Shown: one piece after another, positions 51,728 through 62,523 of the stretch
Numbering within the stretch: the first letter of the stretch is position 1
How the letters are laid out: the number at the start of each line of letters is the position of its first letter
Assembly (NCBI GenBank): GCA_026261815.1
Contig: JAMPIT010000476.1
Location: 4,615,501 to 4,679,500 of the forward strand
Length of the DNA: 64,000 bases
Direction of reading: 5' to 3'
From: Monarcha castaneiventris obscurior
Lineage: Eukaryota; Chordata; Aves; Passeriformes; Monarchidae
The notes under the pieces: model-generated
The model's input: the letters and a program-made list of their open reading frames with translations, nothing else
Database searches by the model: none
Told to the model about the DNA's origin: nothing
Translations under genes and position numbers: made by a program

Positions 51728-54700
51728 CCCCAAACTGATTTCTTTACCGTTAAGCCTAAACATAACCCTAAACCCATATCAAACTAATGCTAGAAAGCAA
51801 AGGGATCAAAAGGAAGCTCTTCAGACACTCCTGTTGGCATGATAAGATGCCAGGGAGACAGTGGCTTTAAAAGTCTTCCCTTCATTCCAGCGAGGAGGTG
51901 TGGGAGGCGGGGTGGGCCATCAGACAGGGCTAAGTATATCACAACCTTGGGGCTTTATTTTCCAGCACTAACCCACATCTCTACCCAGATCTACAGGGAT
52001 TGTGTAGATGGCAAGTGTGCAACTACCAATGAGTCATAACCACAAACATTCTTATCCATTAGCAAAACTAGCCTGCCAGGACCAAGGTAACCACAGAAAA
52101 ATCAGTGGAGGAAGTAGAAAATTGACTAGGAGAATCTTTGCCTGAAAGATGGGCATGAAACCTGACAAAGCAGAGCCCAAACCATTTGAGATTTGATGGT
52201 ACCTCACAGCGAGGTCTCCTACCATAATCCACCATCGAGGTAGATGGGACACCAGCTTGGAGGCAGTGGCCTGCTTTCCCCTCTGTCCCAGAGCCAGTGG
52301 GCTCGCTCCCATCGGGACTCACACAGCTTTCAGTGTCCATGGGGAGCTGCCAAGGGAATGTGCAAGAGTGAGCCTAAGCGTGGACAGATTTCCCACCACT
52401 GCCTTCTTCAAATCGGGACTGAAAAATGTCACAGATCGGCAAGAGCCTGTGGCATTCAGAGCAGAGAAACCCCCGCTTGCAGCACTGCTGCCTCCGTGCT
52501 CAGTGCTGTCTGCCTCGGTGACCTAGTTGAGTCATGGGGGGACGGCAGCCGGAGACATCCTGCGCTGTGGTTGGCACCGACACTGGGGAGAGCGAGGGGC
52601 TTCTCCACAGGGCCACTGCCCGGCCCACGGAGGTGGGGGAGCAGGGCAAGAGGGCACCTGAGGTAGGACCAGCTCTTGCTTGCATCCATGTCCTGCCAGC
52701 CTGCTCCCCATGCTCCAGTCCAAGAGGTGTTTGTGATTTATCTTCCTCTGGCCAGAGTGAAGGGTGGGACTGGCAGTTCCCTTCCAGGTGATGTGTAAGA
52801 GAGATGGCACAAGCTGAAGGCACAGGTTAGGTGGTGAGGAAAGGAGCCAAGCTCTGGGTGAGCTCCTGCAGGGCCTGGCTGGGTGTTAACCCCCAGTTCA
52901 AACACACTAAGTGTATTCAGATATGTGCTCACTGCCTGCAAGTGCTTTTCTTGCTCAAGTTTCAAAGAAAATATATCCACGTGTTGAGTCATTGTTTGGT
53001 GTTTTGTCTGATCATTGTCACCCCATGGAACCCATCCCATTCCCACATGGAACACCATCCTCCTGGGGTCAGGACACATGTTTGAGCTCCTCCCAAGGCT
53101 ACTTGAATCCGGGGCAGCGGAAGGCAGGCGCTGCCACTGGCTGTGGCCCTCTGAACACCCCCCACAGACAGAAAGCATTTCCTGGGAAAAAGCACAGATT
53201 TATTGCTGTTCTTGGCGCTTATGATTGCTCAGAATTGCGAAAGAAAGGCTGAGACAGACCTTTTTACGTTTTTTTCTTTTTTTTCCCCGAAATGTCTTTT
53301 TTTTTAATGTACGCAAACTTTTTTTTGCAGGCTGAAGGCCTCTCCAGCTATAAAGGGAGCAGGGCTGGGGCCGAGGCTCTTTCTGCCCGGGGGTTTATCT
53401 GAAGCAGAGTCAGGACAGCAAAGCTTCACCTCACCTCTGAGGTGCCACGGGTGGGGTGCAGGTGACCCCTGCAGCCATGCCCCGATGCTGGCGTGCTCCC
53501 ACGGGAGCAGACAGCATGGAAAAAGAAGAGATGCTGTGAAAAACAAGGTAATCTGGGGCTCTTTCTCCCATGCCCAGCCTTGAAGGGAGCTGAGAACGTT
53601 GGCAAGGAAAAGTTGTCTTAGGAGAATAAACTGCCTTGCTCAGATCCGAGTTACCCGTTGTGTCTGTACTGAAGACGCAACTGAAGGAATTAGTCCTTCT
53701 AGGTTCTATGAAGTTACAGACACTGAAAAAGCAAAGAATCCTTAAACACGAGACGAGGAAGAGATAAATGATCAAGATGGAGATACTGTCAAATTCCTGC
53801 ATTATAACTTACAGATTTTGCAGTCATGCAATGAAAATATTTAAGAGCTGTTTGATGTCAGCATGGGTGTCTGCTCAGAGGACCTGTCTGAAGGAAAATG
53901 AAGGGCATCAAATGCTCCCAGAACCTGTTTCACATGTGAGCTCTGGTGGACTGGGAGGGAGAGGACACTGCCTGGGTTACTGCATCTGTCTTGGTGAGGA
54001 ACTGGGAAACCCTTCCCATCTGCCAAGCAAGGAGGGTGATCAGCCAAAGGCACATGGAGCTCATTATAGGATGCTGGGAAGAGCCTTCTGAGACTGTACA
54101 GGACTTGCTGTGGGATGTCTGGGGAAAGGGATGAATCAAGGTGGGAGGAACCAGGGTGGGAAAACAGAGGGAAAGGGGGACAAAAGGGACTGCTCAAGTG
54201 CCTGTCTGGCCATGCCCTGTGCCTGGCGGTTCCAGCATGTCCTATCTGCTTTCCAAACTCTTTAGCTGTTTCCCTGCTGAGAGTCTCTGCTCGGTGTGCA
54301 CAGGCACGCGTGGAGGTTGGAGTACCTGTGATGGGGGGGACACCATGGGGCAAAGCAGCCTGTGTGCCAGGATGGCAGCAGCCAGAGAGACCGGGGTGTG
54401 GGTGGGTATGTTGGTGAGCAAACAGTGAGCCAGGCTAGCTGGAAATGAGGGTAAAAGCCTCGGGAGTCAGGAGGATAGACTGCAGAGACTGTATATCTAA
54501 CACCAGCAGCTGAAGGAATTTATATTGTGTGTATGTTCTGGGCTTTCATCCTGGTAAGCCAGAGAGGGGAACAGGATGAGGCCACTGGTGTTGCTTGTGT
54601 GAGGAATGCACATTTTCCGCCTGTGCTGCCAGTGGCACACTGGTATGAACGCATACCTGCTTGCCTGCCTGCAGAGAAGCGTCCCCTCTCATGCTTCCCC

Positions 54701-57700
54701 AGGGGATGCAGGCAAGGGAGCCCCAGACATGCCCCTGAAGCGCAGATTTGTCTGTGTGACTAGGGGAGAAACAAGGCTGGGCTGTTCATTTTTCACCTAA
54801 GGACTAGTGAAAGTGGCAGATGGAGAAGAGAACAAACTCCGACCAGCTGCAAACAGCAGTGGTGAGGGGCTGACTGCTCAGCCTGCCCGGATTTCACACT
54901 GCTGGCACCCCTTGCACTGCTGCCCGTGTCCCTCGGGGCTGGCAGCGTGGCACGGGCAGGCAGGCAGAGCCTCTGGGGGCTCTGGTGGCAGCCCGAGCGA
55001 GTGCCGGTGTGTAAAACAGAGAAAGCCTCTGGCCGGGGTTACTCATCTGGGGCTCTCGGTGCTGCCTGGCTGCCCCCGGGCGGGAGCTGCCAGGGGCCGG
55101 GCGCACTCATCCCTGGAGCCCGGCGTGTGCGCGAACACAGCCACGGCCCCGGTGCCGTGGGTCCGCAGCAGCCCGGGCTGCTCCTGCACCGGCCTGCCGG
55201 AGCTGTAGGAGAGATACGGCAGCCGGGAAATGTCTCCCGCCCTGCTGTGCTGCTGGCTAATGTCATGCAGGCAGTGAAGTCTGAAGACTGAAAGCCTCAA
55301 GGTCTGTCTGCCAGGGGCACGCCTGGGTAAGGGGCCAAGGACTGCCCGATTTTTGGAGATACGGGCTTTTTCTCATCTCGCCCAAAAAGTAAAAGTGTAA
55401 GCCTATGGAAACCCTGTTGTGATAACAACTTTTCAATCATTCATTAAAACTGCATCTAGATAATTCAGTGTTTTGCAAATAAAAGGATTAAAAAGAGAAA
55501 TCTGGGCTGTTTTTTTCCTTGTGCTGTGTTAAAACAGAGATTGGTACCAGGTCCCAGCAACCTTCCCCCTACAGGGTCCAGAGAAGGGAATGGTGATGCT
55601 GCTGGGAAAATCTCCATCAGGACTTGTGTGAGACCAAGGAGAATGTCAGGAGAGTTTACAGTGGTTTCAGATGGACATTTCCTAATACTGAAATGATTAT
55701 ACTGTAACTACTGTACTGGATGCAAGTGCCATATTTAGTTTCAAGCGCTGAAGTTTTTTAATTGCCAAAGAAGTGGTCAGGGCTTAAGGTCACTAATCAG
55801 TGACCATGATCTGACTATAGTCAGTATGAGTAAAAGGAGGGCAGCCCCAGCCAGTAATACAGCTACTAGGTATTGTAAAAGAGCTAATATAAGTTAGGGG
55901 AAATTATGAGCCAAATTGACCAGGTGGAAAGAACAATAGCTAAATGACTGTGAATGGAAAGTTAAAGAACCTTTTAACATGTATTTGAGAGACAGTGAAG
56001 GAAACAATTTATCCAGAAGCTTAACCTGACAGCTGTTAGAAATGAGAAAAAGATATTGAGAAAACAAGAAAGGAGAGAATTCATCGGGGGAAAGGTTATG
56101 AAGCATCGCTCTAATCAGTGTGTTTTTATTGACACCAGATCCTGATTCAGTCTCTCAAGTTCCACGGTGAGTGGATTAACCTTTGCTGATGAAGCTGATG
56201 GTGAGAGGCAGGTGAAGAGGTATTGCATGCATCCTGATCAGCAAAGAATGCTAAAATATCCCAGTAAAACACGGGCAAAGGGGTGAAGTGGCTTAAACAG
56301 GAAATGGCACTGCACATGGATCTTTCTTGCTGGGCTTGGCTGGGGCAGGAATAACATCTAACCCTTCTCCACCTCTGTAATGCAACAGTTTGAAGTAAAT
56401 GCAGGGCCATCACCACTGGTGAAAAAGCACAAGTCACCCCAAAACAGAGGCTGGGATTTGCAGACAGAGCTGTTGCAATTTCCAACCTGTCTCTGTCCTA
56501 GAAAGGTCACCAGCTCTTAACTCCTTTTCTTCCCACTGCAGTCTCTACTTGCCTACCACCCAATTGCTCATGCTTCAGGAAATAATAAGGCTAATAAAAG
56601 GAAGTACCTCTGCCTGCAAATCTTTCCCCAAAATCTGCTTGCAATTCCCATCAGGTTTAAAAGAAGCGAACAGGTTAGAAACACACAGGAAGACTCAAAA
56701 GTTGCAAAAACTCCTCCTTTTCAGAAGGAATAACTTTGGGACCATCTTTGCTGGCCAAAAAACTCCCACAGGGGTGATTAAGGGAAACAGTCAGGTCAAT
56801 GATGGCAGGACCAGATAGGAAGAGAAACCACTTCCTTAACCCAGAGCAGAGCTGTTTCTGGGGCACCACGGTCTTCATGTCCCTCTCGGGCGTTTCTAAC
56901 ACCACAGGAATGAGTGGGAATGGAGCTGGGCTATCCAGCAAGCTCTGCAAGAGCTCCATTTCTGAATGTCAGCCATAGAATTCTTTCTTTTTTTTTAAAC
57001 AACAGATTGTTTATTATCCGTACCAGGAAAATGTCAAAAGATGTATCTGATTTTTCTCTCCTGATGTCTTACAGTAAGATGGTGGGTTACGGTGGGATTT
57101 CTGACGGAAGCAGCTGTAAGACATAGGAAGGAAGATGTGTGTGACTAAGTTCACCTCGACCTTTTAAAGGTGCCACAGTGAATGCTTAGCCCCAACCCAC
57201 TCAGCTGATGGCTGATAAGGGGAGTCCACTCCGAGGAACAGAACAGCACAGTCCACAGCAGCTCACTGCGAGACACAGAGACAGTGCTCAGGGCAAAGAC
57301 CACCACCAGCAATGGAAAATCTCCTGTCACATCCAAAAAGGGGCAGCAGCTGATCTTTGGAACCTGACAAGTCCGGTGTGAATTGTGGTGGCTGCCAGCT
57401 GAGGCAAGGCTGATTTTGGTTTGCTGGGAAGGCTGCACTGCTGCCCATCGAGGCTGTGCTGGAAACCAGAGCACTGACATGAAAAGCCACCACTAAAGCA
57501 CTGGGCTCTGCCCCAGTCACTGTGTCCACTTCCAGATCCCACCTGGCCGGGCACCAGAACAGCTGCCAGCACTGCCAGGGGGGCAGGTCCTAATCCTGCC
57601 TTTGTTGTGCCCAATGCAGCCGGTGCTCAGCACTGCGTCCTCTTGGAAAACAGCCTTTCCTTGGCCCAGGGACTGTGGCAACCAGGAAAAATGACTCTGC

Positions 57701-58029
57701 ACTCTGCACTGAGGCACCAGCAGCTGCTGGAGGAGTGCTCTGGGAAATCCATCCACTGCTCATCTCCCTGCTTCCATAAAGCAGCTTTCTAGGAAAAATA
57801 CCAGTGCAGCAGTGTGGGATGAGGCACAGTGAGATTTAACTCAGTGAAGTGATCATGCTCCTCTTTGGGGATCTCTCCACAGAATCCTGGCTCGGCCTAA
57901 ATATCAATCTTTTTCTTTGTGACTTCACAGCATTTTCACCATTTCTGTCTCTAATTTGCACTGCCAAAAGTAGCCTGACTAACATGAATTCCTCCTTACT
58001 GGCTCAAGAGCCTTTGCTGTCAGAAATCC

Positions 58030-58064
58030 CACACACACACACACACACCCACACACACACCCAC
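58030..58064. repeat. (CA)n microsatellite
   Basis: About 16 CA units interrupted by CCC, grading into CCACCCCCC. Likely length-variable. Confidence 0.9.
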
Positions 58065-58127
58065 CCCCCAGCCAAAAAGTGGCTGTACACAAGGAGCAAG
58101 AAAAAGCCACATGGAAGTGAAATTAAT

Positions 58128-58240
58128 CACAGATTCATAAAATATCATGAGTATATGGAAGGGATCCACAAGGATCATTTAGTCCAACTCCTGAATTTTT
58201 AGAGGGCTTCTCCGCCTGCCACCTCCAAGAATAACCTTTC
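58128..58240 (-). mobile_element. Decayed CR1 3' tail fragment
   Basis: GATTCATAAAATATCATGAG, then GGAAGGGATC and GATCATTTAGTCCAACTCCT, match a CR1 end in reverse complement with many substitutions. It is older than the copy at 50601. The inner boundary is approximate. Confidence 0.65.
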
Positions 58241-61200
58241 AGCTCAGATTCATAATCTATTTTAGCAATGGAAAAATATATAATGTTTTTCTAGTTTAGG
58301 GTGAACTGAGCAACTAAAATCAGTCAGGAATCAACAGATTATTGGTGTGCTGAATGTGAAAGACATTGGTGTCTTTTGCTCTGACTATCAAGGGAGACAA
58401 ATAGTTAATGTGGTTCAGAGACACTTGAGCAGGACTCCACATACCTTTTAGGCAAAAGTTCTTGACTTTGATAAATAAATCTGTCTTAATTATAAAATAC
58501 TTTATTTCTGGAGTGAACAGAGACATTAAACAGCAGCAGCGGGAACACACAAAAATCTTGCCTTTGTAACACTTTGCTTTTCTCCCCCTCAAAGGCTTCC
58601 TTTGTTATTCTCTACTGTTTTACTAACTCGAGCCATGCCACCAGTTATTCCTGAGGCAAAGACAACCCTGGTGGAAGACAGGCGAACACACAAGAAGACA
58701 ACCCATCATCAGGGATAAGTTGTATTACTTGACTGCAGCAATGGGAGCAACAGCACTTCTCTCCTGATAATTAATTTCAAGTGCAGGCCAAACCCTTAAA
58801 TGTTAGGTAAAAGCCACCAGCAAGAGCTGAGAGGGCAGATCTCACCTGTGAGCATGTCCCCCTTCCTGCTTGGCTTGCCAGAGGATCTCCAAGGAAAAGG
58901 GCACACTGCAGAAGGGCAGGAGGACAAGGTGCTTCCTTCCATTTGGTTAACAAACCATCAACAATCACTCAATCAGCTCCCCGCCTGCTGAGCAGCAGTT
59001 TCACACAGACCAGGCTTCACAGGTATTATGAAAAAGGGAAACAAGACTATTGCTGAAGGTACAGTGCATGCCCACAGGTAGTCCTCTGCCCAGGAGTTTT
59101 CCTTGCCCCACAGACAACATCTGGTTTTGTTCTTGGAAACCCATACTGCTTGCTATTTGTTTCCTTTTTCCTTTTAGCTGTTTACAAACAGTTTAACTGG
59201 TTCTTCCACTGTTCTTCTGAGAAGTTAAATTCTCCTATATAAGTCCCCAGTTCCTCCTTTTGAGGCGATGAGAGCGCTTTCCCTCAGAAATGGGAGCTAA
59301 ATAAAGGTACCAGTAAAGGCTTCCAGGTCTTGGTTAAAGGTTTCTGCTCTGTGGCTCTCACACACAGAGTGCTCCCCGTGGGCCAGGGGCTGTGGTCTGC
59401 ACCCCTTCCCACTGGTCTGGAGCACTGGCAGGCTGGGGCTCCAGCTGAGTCCTGGTACAAGCATGACACTTTAGCAGGATTTAGCCTTGACTGTAACCAA
59501 CATGCTTTAGCCAAAGTTTTAAACGACTCAGCTCCCCAGTCTGGGAAAGCCCATAAATGACAGACTAATGTAAGAGATATTGGATTGTCATCAGAATCAA
59601 ACAAACTAGAATGCCTTATTACCAACTCACTCTGTCACTCACTTCAGTCCTTGCTGGATTAAAGTTCCTGCATGTGTCACTGACAGGCATTTCTTTGGAA
59701 AACTGACAAGATGACCAGAGCACCAGCATGCCCAAAGCCATCCCAGCCTGCCTGCTCACTGGGATGACCTGACTGCAGAGCATTGAGGCAAACCCCAACA
59801 GACTCCAGCTTTAGCATCCCTGTGGAAGAGAGACCAAAATCATTTTGATAAACTCAGCAGATTTTGGCAAATGCTGAGTGCGTGCAGCAGATCTGCGATG
59901 TGTCTGGATTCCAAAGGCCTGAAAGGTTTCCTCTCGGAGGGAGAGCAGGGCCTCTGAAAGCTACCAATTAGCATGCACTTGAGTTTCCATATGCGAGGCA
60001 GGAGGAGAAGCTGAAAGCAATCAAAACCACGGAAGAGTCTGTGCATGGGTGTTTGTGATGCCCCTGAATGAGTTGTCCTCTTTCCTGTTTCGGATACAAT
60101 ACCAGGGACATTACTTGAAGTGCAGCTTTCGATCCTCCGTGCTGCCAGTGCTGCTAGCTCAGGCTGAGAGACACTTGCACTGGGGGAGCACAGAAATGAC
60201 ACGACAATTTCAGAAATACAGAAACACAACCTTCACCCACAGGATTTTTTAGAGTTTTAGAAACAAAACCAGTACAAAATCTAGAGTCAGGGAGAGAGGA
60301 GACGGAGATGGGTTAGAGCTTGCATCTGTTTCAAAGGCGTGTGTGCAAAATGTGAGAATTACAGGTTTGCAAGGGTTTGAGATGTCTAAGCTCAGCATTC
60401 TGGCATTTTTGCAGAAACTAAGCAGTGAGCAGCAAGCCCGAGTTTATTTTCCTGGAGGGAGCAGGTTGGGACCACTCAGAGCAGCTTTCCTGGGGACCTC
60501 ATAAGCCCTAGACATGACATTCCAGATCCATAGAAGCAAACAATCTTCTTCACATCCCTCCAGCCCCAACAGGCCTCCGCAGCACTTCAAGGCATCATTT
60601 CATTCCTCTGCAGGGCTTGGCCAAGCCTGGGTCCCATCCCAGCCAGTGTTCCCCAGTGCTGTGTGACTGCTAAGTGTCACAAAACACCAAACTCACACTG
60701 CCTCCAAACTCACACTCTGCATTCGAGGAAGCTGCTCTGAGGCAGCACAAACCCTCCTTGCTGCAGCTCCAGTCATATTTCTGTTTGAGGAAGGAGGGTT
60801 GAGGCTGTTCCTGGGGCCTCTTCGTCGCGCTGCGGCTCAGTCAGGAGCTCCAGCACACCCAGGTGAGTGACCACCGGTGGGAGGGGAACAAGAATTTCCA
60901 TGCACTCAAAAGCCAGTGGAAGATGTGAAAGCTGAACTTTCTTCACTAAGTTTCCATGACCTGTGGTGTGTTCTCCAACAAACACCAGAGTGTATTCCTG
61001 ACTCAATCCACCATCAACTCAAGAGCAAGGGCAGTGAGCATGGGGTGTCCTCACAGCAGGTTGCCAACCCAGCTTCTGCACTCCCCTCCGCATTTGGTTT
61101 ATGTTCACAGGAAATATCCTTGCCTAGATGGGTAAACACAGGAAAGAACATTACTCCTGCTTCCTCTGCATGCAGGTTACATGTCAGGACATGTGCCTTG

Positions 61201-62082
61201 TGACAGGTTAAGAGGGCACATTTTGGGGAAGGGAAACTTTCTGACAACTCATCCCTAGAAGGCAGGCAGGTAATAATACTCCCAATGGGTTCCATCCTCA
61301 CCAGGAGAAGGCAGCAGCTGACTTCAGTCATGATACGGTAATTTACAGCAGCAAAAAGTCCAGCAAAAAGAGCAGTGGAAAGAGCAGTGATGGACTGCCC
61401 CCAAAAAGTGATGCAAAGTCTGTCACCCAATATAAGCACAGGAGATGGTCCCTGCTGCAGTCAACTGACATTTGGCAGCTCTGGATGTCACAAGCAAAAG
61501 TCACAAAGAGACCAACCAAAGGGTTGTGCTGGTATCCCAAGGGACAGGCTTCCCTCTTCCAGGAGGAAAGCCTGGATGGCCAGGGAATGCTCCTCTGGAG
61601 GCATTTTCTGGACTACAGGTTTCTGAGTGTGCAAAAATGGAAGTTGTTTTCCAACTGTTCTCCATTTCCCCCCTCCTATGCTTTGCACAACATTCCATGG
61701 CTTTAAAACCAGAAGAAAAAAGTAAAAAGGGAAGTGCATATTTTCTCTCCAATCCCTTATGCTATCCACCTGTCCCACATCTCTTCCTATTCATTGCTTC
61801 TTTACAGAAAAGGGATTTCAGGAGCATAATAAGATGCTAGCAAGGGAGAGAGCCAGCCCTGAAAACTCCCCACCTGAGGCCGAACAGAGAGGTGAGAGCT
61901 TTTACTGACGAAAGAGTGAGTGAAGACAAGCACTGTCCACCCAACTCTTTGCTATTGTTGGAAAGAACACATATCAAGACGTCCACAGTTGAAGCTATGA
62001 AAGACATAAACACCTCTCCTTTCAAAGGCCCTTACTCAAAACTGAACTGGGATGCAATAAATCAGCCCCCACATTCACACAG

Positions 62083-62151
62083 AAAACCAAAAAAAAAAAA
62101 AAAAAAAAAAAGAAAAGAAAGAAAGAAAGGAAGGAAGGAAGGGGAAATTTA
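62083..62151. repeat. Purine tract (poly-A, GAAA and GGAA repeats) upstream of TNFSF4
   Basis: About 65 consecutive purines: an A run of about 22, then GAAA units, then four GGAA units and GGGGAAA. It ends about 175 bp before the TNFSF4 start codon. Confidence 0.9.
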
Positions 62152-62325
62152 GATTAGTCACAAAGAAGTTCCCCCGCCTGCTTCTGTGTGCATAAAGCAA
62201 TCTCCTGAAGGCAGTCTTCACTTCATCTCTGCTCCTGGGACGGGAGCTCATCAATCCCCTGCTCCCTCTGGCCTCCTTCTGTGCTCCTGGCCCCTTCCCC
62301 AGCAGCTGCTGGCAGTGAGGCCAGG

Positions 62326-62523
62326 ATGGAAGGACAGCCGGATGTAGAGCCAAGAGATCAAGAGCAGATGGATTGTGAGAGGGAAGCTGTGGAGGATGAA
62401 TGGAAGCACTGGCAAAGAGGACAGGTTAGGAACACGCTGCACCTCGTGTCCGCAGTTGCTCAGTGGATATTGCTGCTTGCCTGCCTGATTTACCTTGGTA
62501 TAGATTTTCTGCAGCCCTCAACG
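62326..62523 (+). CDS. TNFSF4: TNFSF4 (OX40 ligand), first coding exon; gene continues to the right
   Basis: TNF-superfamily type II membrane protein that engages OX40 (TNFRSF4) on activated T cells. The exon encodes 66 residues: an acidic cytoplasmic part (1-29) with E/D-rich stretches, a basic and polar linker (30-36), and a transmembrane segment (about 37-61). The pattern N-T-L-x-L-V-x-x-V-x-Q followed by LLLACLIYLGIDF matches human TNFSF4 around its membrane anchor. The exon ends in ACG followed by GTAAGA, a strong donor in phase 0. The ATG has A at -3 and G at +4 and is the first in frame after an upstream non-ATG opening. The cytoplasmic part is longer than in human. The TNF-homology exon is not in the window. 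Position near PRDX6, with the two genes diverging, is as in human. TNFSF18 is the main alternative but fits less well. Confidence 0.75.

Larger units (their letters stand above)
50943..62082. other. Large gene-poor interval upstream of TNFSF4
   Basis: No convincing coding exon is recognised over about 11 kb. It contains an A-rich low-complexity tract (51577-51727), a T-rich patch near 53260-53325, a CA microsatellite (58030-58064) and a CR1 tail (58128-58240). A GC- and CpG-richer patch at about 54940-55200 could be a small CpG island of an unannotated noncoding transcript, but I see no splice structure to support it. Confidence 0.45.

Noticed and set aside
54926..55291. 121-codon plus-strand ORF in a GC-rich patch
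   Set aside because: Low-information Gly/Ala/Pro/Arg composition in a CpG-rich patch and a matching open frame on the minus strand; no recognisable domain.
60773..61439. Two minus-strand ORFs of 77 and 141 codons upstream of TNFSF4
   Set aside because: No similarity to any family I know, no splice context, and overlapping frames on the other strand.
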